Both the position numbers and the translations under genes were made by a program. The notes beneath the pieces were generated by a model. That model did not search any database. It saw only the letters and a list, made by a program, of their open reading frames with translations, and was not told where the DNA came from. From positions 1 through 53,416 of the forward strand of contig CAIYUY010000002.1 in NCBI GenBank assembly GCA_903929485.1: a DNA stretch of 53,416 nt, written 5' to 3'. Shown here piece after piece: positions 33,216-42,266 of this stretch. The stretch comes from an uncultured Desulfuromonadales bacterium. Its GTDB lineage: Bacteria > Desulfobacterota > Desulfuromonadia > Geobacterales > CAIOGM01. Every line of letters starts with the position of its first letter. Position 1 is the first letter of the stretch.

Positions 33216-33491
33216 ATGTCACGCACATTATCAATTATGGAAGCTCGAAAACAGCTTACGTCACTGCCTGAAACCCTTTTTCACGATGGGCAGGTTGATG
33301 TTTTGGAAATCACTCGTCGTGGCAAGCCGGTGTTGGCAGTGATGCCATGGGAATTGTATGAAGCAGTGTCTGAGACGTTGGAAGTGATGGGGGATAAGGA
33401 ACTGATGGCTCAATTACGTCAGAGCATCCAGGAGATAGATTCACCTGAACTCATCTCCTGGCAGGATGCCAAACAGGAGCTTGGCCTGTGA
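33216..33491 (+). CDS. Phd/YefM-family antitoxin
   Basis: The 91-residue protein has the Phd/YefM fold: SIMEARKQLTSLPETLF, ITRRGKPVLAVMPWELYEAV, then an acidic helical C-terminus (SIQEIDSPELISWQDAKQEL) that binds the toxin. ATG 33216 has AAGGAGG seven bases upstream. The stop overlaps the toxin start (GTGA). The pair looks complete. Confidence 0.9.
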   Translation: MSRTLSIMEARKQLTSLPETLFHDGQVDVLEITRRGKPVLAVMPWELYEAVSETLEVMGDKELMAQLRQSIQEIDSPELISWQDAKQELGL

Positions 33492-33808
33492 CGTGGCGGA
33501 TTCAGCTTACGCCAACGGCACTGAAGCTTTTGTCGGATATTTCCGACCGACGTATCCGGGAGAAAATCGGAGCGGTGATTGATCGTCTGACTGAAGAACC
33601 GGAAAAACAGGGCAAGGCGCTGCTCGGTGAATTGTCAGGGTTTCTCAGTACAAGAGCTGTCGGTCAACGTTACCGCATCATTTATAAGCTTAGAGGGGAC
33701 AATATAATTGTAGTTATTGTTGCTGTCGGCATTCGTCGCGATGGCGCCAAGGATGATATCTATAATCTGGCGAAAAAGCTTTTCAGACTGAATTTATTGA
33801 GCGAGTAA
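33488..33808 (+). CDS. RelE/ParE-superfamily toxin
   Basis: The 106-residue toxin has the RelE fold: WRIQLTPTALKLLSDISDRR, a helical segment ending in KQGKALLGELSGFLSTRAVG, and QRYRIIYKLRGDNIIVVIVA-VGIRRDG with the basic active-site residues. It starts at a GTG inside the antitoxin stop, so translation is coupled. It would act as a ribosome-dependent mRNA interferase or gyrase inhibitor; the precise subgroup is not clear. Intact. Confidence 0.9.
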   Translation: MTWRIQLTPTALKLLSDISDRRIREKIGAVIDRLTEEPEKQGKALLGELSGFLSTRAVGQRYRIIYKLRGDNIIVVIVAVGIRRDGAKDDIYNLAKKLFRLNLLSE

Positions 33809-33872
33809 AAAACCGTCCGGCATAAATAGTGTGCTTAGTTCTACTCCGCCGCAACGATCAGAGGAGGAAAGC

Positions 33873-34472
33873 ATGTACCCTGAATCCGATGAGTTAAACG
33901 ACTATCTGGTTTCCGATGCAATAGTTGACTGGCGGACGCCCGCCGTCTTGCAAAAGGCGTTGGAACTTACCCAGTCATTATCCGATGAAGTCGCCAAGGC
34001 CTGTTGTCTGTACGAGTGGGTGAGAGACAACATTTCCCTCCCCGGTGACGCCGGCCTGGATCCGGTTACCTGCAGCGCCGACGAACTGCTTCGGCAGGGG
34101 AGCGGGATCTGCTTCGCCAAGAGTCACCTCCTGGCCGCCCTCCTCCGGGCGGTAAACATCCCGGCCGGTTTCTGCTACCAGGTTGTCCGCTTTGAACCTC
34201 CCGTTGACAATGAGCCGGTTTTGCACGGTTTCAATGGGATCTACTTGGCGACCCTTAACAGATGGATTCGGGTGGATGCGCGAGGGAACAGCAGTGGCGT
34301 CAACGCTCAATTCAACACCGGTAAAGAGCAGTTGGCCTTTGCCATGGACCCCTTGGCCGATGAGTTTATCTACGAAGCAATTTTTGCGGCGCCGGTGGCC
34401 GGCGTGGTGAGCAGACTGAAACTCTGCAAAAACATACGTGATCTATGGCAGGATCCCCCCCAATCACTGTAG
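33873..34472 (+). CDS. cytoplasmic transglutaminase-like protein
   Basis: The 199-residue protein has the transglutaminase-like / cysteine-protease core: CCLYEWVRDNISLP, LLRQGSGICFAKSHLLAALL with the catalytic Cys, HGFNGIYLATLNRWIRVDAR with the His and Asp. No signal peptide is present. Its function in bacteria of this group is unknown. ATG 33873 has GAGGAAAG upstream; the frame is open further 5' without support. It shares its fold with the protein at 30417 but is not close in sequence. Confidence 0.8.
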   Translation: MYPESDELNDYLVSDAIVDWRTPAVLQKALELTQSLSDEVAKACCLYEWVRDNISLPGDAGLDPVTCSADELLRQGSGICFAKSHLLAALLRAVNIPAGFCYQVVRFEPPVDNEPVLHGFNGIYLATLNRWIRVDARGNSSGVNAQFNTGKEQLAFAMDPLADEFIYEAIFAAPVAGVVSRLKLCKNIRDLWQDPPQSL

Positions 34473-34480
34473 TTAATTAG

Positions 34481-36530
34481 TCATGGTATTTCTCCCGGAG
34501 GAAACGGGAGTTTTACCGTGAAGATGGTTCCGACCCCCACGACGCTCTCCACCAGAAGCTCCCCACCATGCTTCTTGATGATTTCATGGGAAATGCTCAG
34601 CCCCAGACCGGTCCCCTTATCCACCTCCTTGGTGGTAAAGAAGGGATCGAAGATCAGCACCTTAAGCTCCTCCGGAATACCCCCACCGGTATCACTCACC
34701 GAGGCGTAGACGAAGAAGTCATCGTGCCAGCACTTCATGACGATCTCACCCGGCGCCACCATGGCCTGACCGGCATTCACCAGCAGATTCAGAAATACCT
34801 GGTTCAGTTGACCGGGGTGGCGGAGAATTTCCGGGACGGGAGCATACTCCGCCTTTACGGTGGCCACATACTTCAGTTCATTATGGGCGATGGTGTGAGC
34901 ACGTTCCAGGCAGTCGCTAAGCGCCACCAGCTGCTTTTCCTTCGTATCCATGCGAGAAAAGTTTTTCAGCTCCATTCTGGGCATACCGGCGCTCGTCAAC
35001 CTCCTGCCGCAGCAGTTCCGACTGATCCAGCAACAATGCCGAGATCCGTTTGAGTTCCGTTACGTCAATATGGATAACGACAACACCCGGCTTGGAACCT
35101 GTCAATCTCGACGCAATCATGCGAAAGCATCGATATTCATCCGGAGACGAACAGTCATACTCCATGGTGAAGTGCGCCTGTTCCCCCGCCACAACCGTAC
35201 GCAACCCCTTCAGTGCGGCAACTACTTCACCATCCGGAACCTCGTCGCTCTTCAGTCCCACCTCCAGGTACGACATGCCAAGATGGCTGACCTTTGCGCT
35301 GGGTTCACCATGCTTAATCGCTAAATCTTGCCAGGATTTGTTTACCGCGATGATAATCCCCCGGGCATCAAGCACAGCGACAGTAGAGGAGATCGAGTCA
35401 AGAATATTGCTGGTGAATTCCTGGTTTTCCCGTAAATCCTTGGTCAGTTTTTCCGCGATCCGCTCCGCCTGAAATCGGGTGTTCAGCTGGGAGCGGCTCA
35501 AGAAGAACAGAAGCAGGGTGAACGCCGTTCCGCCGGCCAGAGTGAGCCAGACCCCCAGATAAGCCGCCGTGAGCAGCCCGCCACTGGTTCGGAAAAAACG
35601 CAACGTCCAGAGTCGACCGTTGGCTTTAACCTGTCCAGTAAATATCTCTTCATGGGCGAGTTTCTTATCCGCGACGGAAAGGGTTTAATACAGAAGAGCC
35701 TGGGGAGATTGTTGAACTCCATCGAAAAGCTGAAAATGAACCGTTCTCTCTTTATCCCCGGTACGGCGGCCCACTGTTCCTTCCACCAGGTCATTCATCC
35801 GATGGGGGCTGTAGACCCACCCAAGGAGCGCTGCGCGGCGCTGGGCCACCGTGTCATGGGGCTGACCTTGGCGGTAAACCGGGAAATACATGAGGGCGCC
35901 GGCCTGAACTTTCGCACCGGTTTCCTGAACCAAAACAACCTTGCCGGAGAGCGAGGCGGCGCCCGTATCCCGCGCCAGTTCCATGGCCGCCCGGCGCACC
36001 GGCTCCGAAAACATGTCGTAACCGAAAGCCCGAAGGTTGCGACCGGAAAACGGTTCCAGATAGATGATGGAACTGTAAAGTTCCCGCTCGCCGGCCGGCT
36101 TGACCGCATACTCCGGGAACCCGTCGCCACGGAGTTCCCGGACATGTCGAGCCAGGTCGTCACGGGGGATGAGCAAAGAAAACCCGATCCCCTGAATACC
36201 GGGGAGTTGCTCTTCAAGCTGCTGGTCGCGTACGAATACGCGCCACTGCTCCCGCGTAACCTTTTTCGAGGCGTTGAAAAACGCGGCGCCGCTCCGGAGA
36301 AGGCGAGTATGGTCTCCAAGCCGGTCGATTATTTTATCCTGAATGCTGTCGCACTCCGCGACTGATTCAAGCAGGACAATCCTGTCCAGATCGAATTTCA
36401 TCTGCACTGTCGCCACTACGGTAATAGCCAGTCCCACCGCCAGTATCAGCCAGGTGCGCCGAATCCAAAATGCGAAAAACCTGGCTGGTACCGACGTGGG
36501 TGGAACATCGTTGGATGTTTTGGTTATCAT
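34481..36530 (-). pseudogene. decayed CHASE-PAS sensor histidine kinase
   Basis: Three open stretches form one former gene. From 36530: a membrane helix (TWLILAVGLAITVVATV) and a CHASE domain, ending at an in-frame TAA at 35685-35687. The same frame then continues (ADKKLAHEEIFTGQVKANGR) through a second membrane helix and a PAS domain (ILDSISSTVAVLDARGIIIA) to LRQEVDERRYAQ. There the H-box region is missing, and the ATPase domain resumes in another frame with ELKNFSRMDTKEKQLV, NLLVNAGQAM and GTGLGLSIS. A nonsense mutation and a deletion of the dimerisation / phospho-His domain have therefore both struck the gene. It cannot be a functional kinase. Confidence 0.85.
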
Positions 36531-36815
36531 GATACCTCCGGGGACGGGGGATACGTTACAGTCGCCACCTGCTCTGACCGCTCACCTGGACATCCGCAAG
36601 GGTTATGCTCACGCATTCATTAGCCCCTGGATATTCAAAAACACATTCAGTACAGCAATAAACATGCCGAACGGACCAGCGCAATTTGCTAGTAATGCCA
36701 ATGAAAAACGGTGGTGTGTGTGTGGGGGGGGTGGGGTAAGACAGCCATGTGGCGGCATGACAACCTGGCACCCTGTGCCTGAATTTACAAACCGATACTG
36801 TCAACTATAAAATGT

Positions 36816-36844
36816 TTGCTTAACTATGACTTGTGAAGTATATA
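36816..36844 (+). promoter_or_regulatory. promoter of the third higBA-like locus
   Basis: TTGCTT (36816-36821), 17 bases and TATATA (36839-36844) form a good promoter. The toxin ATG at 36851 lies six bases after the -10 box, so the message is predicted to be leaderless, as at mqsR. The rest of 36531-36815 holds only a G-rich tract (36713-36737) and no gene. Confidence 0.6.
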
Positions 36845-36850
36845 TCTTCC

Positions 36851-37109
36851 ATGGCATGGGACATTGAATACACCGATGAATTCGAATTCGGGGGTAAACG
36901 GTTCAAAACATTCCCATATGCGAGAGTTGCGGATTCAGCATCAAGGCCTGCCACTGCGGGTGTTATATGCATTTGATCCAAGCAGGTCTGCGATCTTGCT
37001 GATTGGTGGAAATAAAACCGGCAATAATCGCTGGTACAGGACACACGTACCGATTGCCGATAAACTGTATGACGCATACCTGGACGAAACGAAACAAGGG
37101 AGGGAATAA
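36851..37109 (+). pseudogene. HigB-like toxin with internal deletion
   Basis: The start MAWDIEYTDEFE and the end, NSGVNGSKHSHMRELRIQHQ then LPLRVLYAFDPSRSAILLIG and VPIADKLYDAYLDETKQ, are both clear pieces of a HigB / Gp49-like RelE toxin of about 115 residues. About 30 residues are missing between them, and the two parts are in different frames, joined at GAATTCGAATTC. The duplicated hexamer at the junction suggests a small deletion event. The toxin cannot be made in full. Confidence 0.8.
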
Positions 37110-37111
37110 AC

Positions 37112-37438
37112 GTGGCAAAGCCCTACAGCGTATTGCGAGCGAAGATGACTCCGGAGGCCCGCGCCACGGCAGCGGAACAGACCAGCATGCTTTTACAGGA
37201 GATGCCGCTTCAGGAGTTGCGTCAGGCGCGGAAATTGAGCCAGGAACAAATGGCCAAAAACCTTCATACCCGGCAGTCGAATGTTTCCCGGATCGAGAAA
37301 CGAACGGACATGTATATATCTACATTGAGGGGTGTCATTAAAGCCATGGGCGGAGATCTGGAGATTGTAGCTCGTTTTCCTGACGGCAGTGTCCGAATCA
37401 ACCAGTTTAAAGAACTTGATGAGGCGCTGACAGCATGA
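37112..37438 (+). CDS. higA: HigA-type HTH antitoxin (partner toxin broken)
   Basis: The 108-residue protein has an Xre helix-turn-helix (LRQARKLSQEQMAKNLHTRQ then SNVSRIEKRTDMYISTL) and a C-terminal beta segment (GDLEIVARFPDGSVRINQF). It begins at GTG 37112, two bases after the toxin stop, with AGGGAGG upstream. It is intact, unlike its toxin. Confidence 0.87.
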   Translation: MAKPYSVLRAKMTPEARATAAEQTSMLLQEMPLQELRQARKLSQEQMAKNLHTRQSNVSRIEKRTDMYISTLRGVIKAMGGDLEIVARFPDGSVRINQFKELDEALTA

Positions 37439-37546
37439 ATATTGTCTAATCGATCTTTCTCCCGACCTTTTCCATCCCCTGCAGTGTAAACATGTTGAAC
37501 GAAGCAAAACATCAGTCTTAACAGCAGATGCTCCGAGCAGTTTACA

Positions 37547-38824
37547 TCAACCCAATGAGCAAACGGCTGTCAGCAGCTCTTCCGTTGTGAGATCCTTTTT
37601 CATCACCTCACCAAGCCCTTCACCGTCATTGCGATACAGTTCGAAGCGGGGAGAGCGACTCCCGTCTTCCCCCTTCACCACCCCCGAGGTCATGATGCCA
37701 TAGTCGGCGATCTGTGGCTGGGCGCAGGAATTCTGACAGCCGGAGATCGCCCACCGGGCGGCGCCGGCGACAGGTCCCAGGTTGTCAATGACCAGCCTCG
37801 CCAGATCACGCGTCTGGGCCAGCCCCATGCGGCATTCGTGGCTGCCGGGGCAGATCCTGAAACAGACCTGCTCGGCCTTGCTCTCTCCTGCAAAACCGAT
37901 GAGCGCCAGCTCACGCCGGGCCACATCGCCGTCTCCGGTAAGGTGAAGGGCGACGTTCTGATCGGCGGTGACCACCAGCCACCCCCCTCCCCAGGTTTCG
38001 GCAAAATCAGCCAACCGGGTCAGCCCGTCGGCGGAAAGTTCCCCCCCGAAAACCGGGATCTCCAGACGGCCATGGTCGGTGGGAGAAGGGATGAAGTTGT
38101 CGGGAAGTCCAGCCGGCGGCGAGAACTCCAGGGACGCCGCCGGCTGCTCCCCGATGAGCCTTCGCAACCCCTCCTGTCCCATCTCCCGCGCCACGTGCTT
38201 CAGCCGCTTCCCCGCCGGGGCATGGGCGGAGTAAACGTAAAGAATCGCCTCTATGAGCGGAATGATCCGCCCGTGGGAAACATGTTCCTCCAGGAGAAAC
38301 GCTCCCTGGGGATCACGTCCCAGTCCGCCGGCGATCCAGACGTCGTAGCCGCTCCCCTTCAGGACCAGCCCCACATCCTGGATGAGGTGCCCCCGATCGG
38401 CGGCATCCGTAAAAATACCGATCTTGAATTTCTTGGGGAGCCGTTCGAACCGGGGATTGCCGGTGAACTGCCGCTGTAGTTGCCGTGCCAGGGATTCCAC
38501 CTGGGGAAAACCGGCGCTCCCCTGACTGGCGCAGGTAACCCCCCGCACCGCGCCGCCGCAGGCGCCCCGGGAGGTGAGCCCCAGCGCCGCCAGTCCCCCC
38601 TTCACCGCCGGCAGATCCTCCCCCCGGACCCAGTGCAGCTCAATACTCCCCCGAGTCGTCAGGTGCAGCGCCCCCCGGGCGAACAGGGTGGCAAGCTCCC
38701 CGATCCCCCGTCCCTGCACGGCGGAGAGAACCCCGGCCGGCAATTTGATCCGGAGCATGGCGAACCCTTCAACGGGTTGCCGATAAATTCCTTCAATGCG
38801 CAGCGCCAGCCAATCAAACGACAT
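37547..38824 (-). CDS. siroheme / [4Fe-4S] nitrite-sulfite reductase family protein
   Basis: The 425-residue protein has the duplicated ferredoxin-like half domains of assimilatory nitrite/sulfite reductases (MLRIKLPAGVLSAVQGRGIG and LEIPVFGGELSADGLTRLAD). The Fe-S/siroheme ligands appear as RICPGSHECRMG and AISGCQNSCAQPQIADYG. It is shorter than classical NirA or CysI (over 500 residues), so it could be an alternative reductase or a CobG-like monooxygenase relative. The substrate cannot be told from sequence. It stands alone, divergent from fic. Bases 37439-37546 hold no gene. Confidence 0.8.
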   Translation of the reverse strand: MSFDWLALRIEGIYRQPVEGFAMLRIKLPAGVLSAVQGRGIGELATLFARGALHLTTRGSIELHWVRGEDLPAVKGGLAALGLTSRGACGGAVRGVTCASQGSAGFPQVESLARQLQRQFTGNPRFERLPKKFKIGIFTDAADRGHLIQDVGLVLKGSGYDVWIAGGLGRDPQGAFLLEEHVSHGRIIPLIEAILYVYSAHAPAGKRLKHVAREMGQEGLRRLIGEQPAASLEFSPPAGLPDNFIPSPTDHGRLEIPVFGGELSADGLTRLADFAETWGGGWLVVTADQNVALHLTGDGDVARRELALIGFAGESKAEQVCFRICPGSHECRMGLAQTRDLARLVIDNLGPVAGAARWAISGCQNSCAQPQIADYGIMTSGVVKGEDGSRSPRFELYRNDGEGLGEVMKKDLTTEELLTAVCSLG

Positions 38825-39030
38825 GATATCCCCTCTTTTTCCGGTTCCGGCTTTCTGAAAAGTTTTCCACCACTACACCCTCCCCCGGATGGTGTCAACG
38901 GGAAATAAATCGTCAGGGAGAGAGTCACCTGCCATGGTCTGCTCGTTGGCTTTTCGTTTTTCACCAATCTTATGGTATGATGTCAGTCTGAAAAACAGCT
39001 GCGCGCCGGTAACCATGAGGAGAGAAGACC

Positions 39031-39873
39031 ATGTTTCTTGAAGGGCTGGATGAAGATATCAGGATAAACATTCTGGAACAACTGAGGGTTCTTTGGACAC
39101 ATACATCCACCGCCCTTGAAGGGAACACGCTTTCGCTGGGAGAAACGGCCTTTGTGCTGGCCGAAGGACTGACGATCAGCGGGAAATCCCTGAAAGATCA
39201 TAAAGACATTGAGGGTCACGCCCGGGCCGTGGATGTTCTGCGCACCCTGACCGCCAGGGATGAGATCACCGAGGCGGATCTGTTCGACCTGCACAGACTC
39301 GTCATTACTGATCAGATTCTCGACGTTTACAAGCCGACAGGGGATTGGAAAAGAGAAAACAACAGTACGAACATTACGCTGCACGACCGGCAAAACATCA
39401 TTGAATATTCCAATCACTGGGAAGTTCGGGAACTGATGAAGCGCTGGCTTGAGCTACTCAACCAGGAGATCACTTCGGCAAGAGAGCGACACGACCTGCT
39501 GAATTCATATACACGACTGCACCTCTCCTTTGTGAGCATTCATCCTTTTTGGGACGGCAACGGCCGCATAGCCCGTCTTATTGCCAACCTTCCCTGCCTG
39601 AAAGCCGGTTATCCCCCCATCATTATCGCGAAAGAAAACCGCTATGAATATATCGTCTCTCTTGCCGAATATCAACTGGCCCATGGCGTCCCATCCCGTA
39701 CCACGGAACTTGTGCAGGAGGGAGTGCAGTTTCAGACGTTTTCCGATTTCTGCCAACGGAACTGGAGCTTGAGCCTGGAGCTGGTCGAACAGGCCCAGGC
39801 AATCCAGCGAAACAGGAAAGAAACAGCGGAGAAGCATCATCCGGAACAGTCCTCTGCTGTGCGGTTTTCCTGA
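39031..39873 (+). CDS. Fic-domain AMP-transferase-like protein
   Basis: The 280-residue protein is a Fic protein, which usually transfers AMP to a target hydroxyl. The catalytic motif is complete: HPFWDGNGRIARL at about residue 170. The N-terminal inhibitory helix motif (S/T)xxxE(G/N) is present as TSTALEGNT near residue 29, so it belongs to the group auto-inhibited in cis. KPTGDWKRENNSTNI before the core is typical. ATG 39031 has GAGGAGAG upstream. It needs no separate antitoxin; the target is unknown. Confidence 0.88.
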   Translation: MFLEGLDEDIRINILEQLRVLWTHTSTALEGNTLSLGETAFVLAEGLTISGKSLKDHKDIEGHARAVDVLRTLTARDEITEADLFDLHRLVITDQILDVYKPTGDWKRENNSTNITLHDRQNIIEYSNHWEVRELMKRWLELLNQEITSARERHDLLNSYTRLHLSFVSIHPFWDGNGRIARLIANLPCLKAGYPPIIIAKENRYEYIVSLAEYQLAHGVPSRTTELVQEGVQFQTFSDFCQRNWSLSLELVEQAQAIQRNRKETAEKHHPEQSSAVRFS

Positions 39874-39881
39874 CCTGTCGG

Positions 39882-40010
39882 GTGCGGATCCCCTACTTCA
39901 TCCTGGTGCAATGGAGTGAAAACAGCTACGTCACCGCCGCGGGAATGACAAGCTTTTACGGCAGTTACCGAAGATTCAAGCTGGGGAGGGTACTTGTGGC
40001 CTCAGAGTGA
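39882..40010 (+). pseudogene. unidentified C-terminal gene fragment
   Basis: A 42-codon stretch, VRIPYFILVQWSENSYVTAA then GMTSFYGSYRRFKLGRVLVA-SE and stop, has protein-like composition but no good start or family. It is probably a fragment. Bases 40011-40147 contain only a GATCCGCGT repeat piece. Confidence 0.3.
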
Positions 40011-40147
40011 ATAAAGAGGTTGATCCGCGTTAATCCGCGTACAGACGGTTTTTGAATTTTCAGGTTTGCCCGGTTTTTGCCTCAGTGACATTGTAAGCGC
40101 CTAAACTTCAGGGCAAACCAGCTCCTTCGGTGCCGTGAGCAAGGGAA

Positions 40148-41170
40148 TCAGTGCTGAAAAGATCTTTCCGGTTCCCGTGCAGCCAGGGTCAACGCGACGC
40201 CATCGGAGAGTTCCCGGCCGCCTCCGCAGCCGGAACCTTGGCCGGCGGTGCAACTGAAACAGTGATCCGCCATGAGAATCGAACTCCCTCTCACCATGAC
40301 CTCATCTATATCCGTTATGTCGTACGGGGACCCGTCGGGCCGCCGGAGGGGCAGGGCTGCTGCGAGATTAAAATCACAGTTGTAGAGCGCGCCATCCCAA
40401 CCGACACTGATCAGCGTCCGGCACATGATCCTCTCGGTGGCCCCGGCATTGAAGTTCTCCGCCAACTGCTCAATGTAGCGACGGTAGGTCCCCTTTCGTT
40501 CCAGATGATCCCGGAACCGGCCCACCGGAGCATTATTCATGCAGTGGAGATGGTTGAAGCTGATCCCGAAGCGCCGGAGCAACTCACCCCGGTAATGCTC
40601 CTCCAGAACCTCCCGCGCCCCGGAGAGAGCGCTGTTTGCGGGATTATGAACGAGATGAAGTTCCAGCTCCTTCCCGTACCCCTGCTCGTTGAGCAGACGG
40701 AGCGCCTGGATACTCCGGTTGAAGACCCCTTCCCCCCGCTGCTTGTCCACGTTGTCCTTTTCATAGCAGGGAAGCGATGCCATGACCACCAGACCCTGGC
40801 GACGGTAAAAATCGGGTAGCCACTCCATCCCCGGTTCAAGGGCGATGGTCAGATTGCTCCGGACGATGCGTCGGCCAGCCAGCCCCCCGGTGGTTTCCAC
40901 GAAGGGACGAAAATCCGGATTCATCTCCGGAGATCCGCCGGTGATATCCAGCGTCAGGCCGGGATGCCTGGCCAGAAATGCGACAACTCTCTCCATGACC
41001 TCCCTCCCCATGATTCTGACGCCGCGGGGTGAAGCAGCATGGTGACAGTGACCGCAGCTCAGGTTGCACAGATCCCCCAGATTGACCTGAAGCGTCTCCA
41101 GGTGGAGAAACGTGGGACATTGGCCGTTCACCGCCCCTGCCGCAGCTCTGAATTCCGCACTCATACTCAT
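40148..41170 (-). CDS. ArsS-like radical SAM / Cys-rich protein
   Basis: The 340-residue protein is a radical SAM enzyme with the cluster motif CNLSCGHC (CxxxCxxC) at about residue 35, followed by HHAASPRG. The SAM-binding GG region is LTLDITGGSPEMNPDF. The Cys-rich C-terminus has HCFSCTAGQGSGCGG, as in the TIGR04167 / ArsS family. Some members make arsenosugars; others are of unknown function. The product here is not known. Start ATG 41170 has GGAGGAG. It is the last visible gene of the long minus-strand locus beginning beyond 53.4 kb, 91 bases after the rhodanese gene. Confidence 0.82.
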   Translation of the reverse strand: MSMSAEFRAAAGAVNGQCPTFLHLETLQVNLGDLCNLSCGHCHHAASPRGVRIMGREVMERVVAFLARHPGLTLDITGGSPEMNPDFRPFVETTGGLAGRRIVRSNLTIALEPGMEWLPDFYRRQGLVVMASLPCYEKDNVDKQRGEGVFNRSIQALRLLNEQGYGKELELHLVHNPANSALSGAREVLEEHYRGELLRRFGISFNHLHCMNNAPVGRFRDHLERKGTYRRYIEQLAENFNAGATERIMCRTLISVGWDGALYNCDFNLAAALPLRRPDGSPYDITDIDEVMVRGSSILMADHCFSCTAGQGSGCGGGRELSDGVALTLAAREPERSFQH

Positions 41171-41261
41171 AGCTCCTCCGGCCGGGTACAGTGCCGGCCT
41201 ATCCCCAGCGGTTGCTCTTCAGGCAGGTACCTGTCGGTACGAAAAGAAGGATTTCACGGTA

Positions 41262-42179
41262 TTACCGGCCTGACCGTTTTTCCCAGGCGGCCCAACTCCC
41301 TTTGTAGTTGCGGGCTTCGGGCAATCCGGCCAGTTGCTGCACCGTCCAGGCGTAGGCCGACCGGACCCCTCCCAGACAGTAATAGACCACCGGCCTGGAA
41401 AGGTCCAGGTCATGCCGGGCAAACAGCTTCTTCAGTTCCGCTGGGGAAAGCGGATGCCGATCCTTGCCGGTATGAAAATCCTCCCAGGGGATATGGATGG
41501 CGCCGGGAATCCTCCCCTTGATCCATTCAAAGGTGGAGCGGGTGTCCACCAGGGTGTAGCTCCCCCTGGCGGCCTGGAGCTCTTCCGTGGTGACGATGTA
41601 CCGGGGTTTGAGCTCCACCTGGTAACGGGCCTTGGCCGGGAGAGCTTTTCCCATCCCCCTGGTCAGCGGCAGGTTCTCCCCCCGCCAGGACTGAATACCG
41701 CCGTTCAGCAGCCGGATAGCCCCCTTGTGTCCCAGCCAGGTCAGGAGCCAGACCGTATACCCCTCGCTCCCCCAGCTACTGTCGGCATCGCCATACACAA
41801 CCAGCGGCGTCTTCTCGTCGATTCCCATCCCCGCCAGGACCGCTGCCAGCTCCTGGGGGGGGAAAGAGCCGTACATTACCCCCCTGGCGTCGGTGCGGGT
41901 AAAACTCTCCCAGAAGAAGGGGATCGCTCCGGGAAGATGGCCGGCCTCCCATTCGGATCTGGGCCTGGAGTCGAGGATAACCCACTCCTGCATATTCCCC
42001 TTGAGCAGGGATGGCGCCATCAGCCCCAGGTCGGCGGCGGCGCAAACTGCGGCGAGTAACACCATCACCACCGTACCCGACAGCAGGGTCAGCATGATGA
42101 GCGGTTTCCAGGGGCGCTTTTTTTGCTGCTCCTGTTTCGGTGCGCCTGTTCTCTGACGCGTCACGGCAATCCGCTTCAT
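41262..42179 (-). CDS. exported two-domain rhodanese
   Basis: The 305-residue protein has a basic N-terminus and one membrane or signal helix (LIMLTLLSGTVVMVLLAAVC then AAADL). Two rhodanese domains follow: an inactive-looking N-terminal one (VILDSRPRSEWEAGHLPGAI ... VVYGDADSSWG) and a C-terminal one with active-site CLGGVRSAYAW. This is the usual thiosulfate:cyanide sulfurtransferase layout. A periplasmic location suggests sulfur handling outside the cytoplasm. Next to a predicted copper receptor it might deliver or detoxify sulfur-metal species; that link is inference. Confidence 0.85.
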   Translation of the reverse strand: MKRIAVTRQRTGAPKQEQQKKRPWKPLIMLTLLSGTVVMVLLAAVCAAADLGLMAPSLLKGNMQEWVILDSRPRSEWEAGHLPGAIPFFWESFTRTDARGVMYGSFPPQELAAVLAGMGIDEKTPLVVYGDADSSWGSEGYTVWLLTWLGHKGAIRLLNGGIQSWRGENLPLTRGMGKALPAKARYQVELKPRYIVTTEELQAARGSYTLVDTRSTFEWIKGRIPGAIHIPWEDFHTGKDRHPLSPAELKKLFARHDLDLSRPVVYYCLGGVRSAYAWTVQQLAGLPEARNYKGSWAAWEKRSGR

Positions 42180-42266
42180 TGTTTACTCTCCGTTTTGGGG
42201 ACGGAACCCCCGCGCATCCAAGGCCGGCCATCGGAATAACAACCATTACCGGAAGAAATGCAGTGA

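Noticed and set aside
36713-36737. G-rich tract GTGTGTGTGG... as a G-quadruplex switch
   Set aside because: The G runs are uneven, on one strand only and in a region with no regulated gene start nearby except the distant higB promoter. Evidence is too thin.
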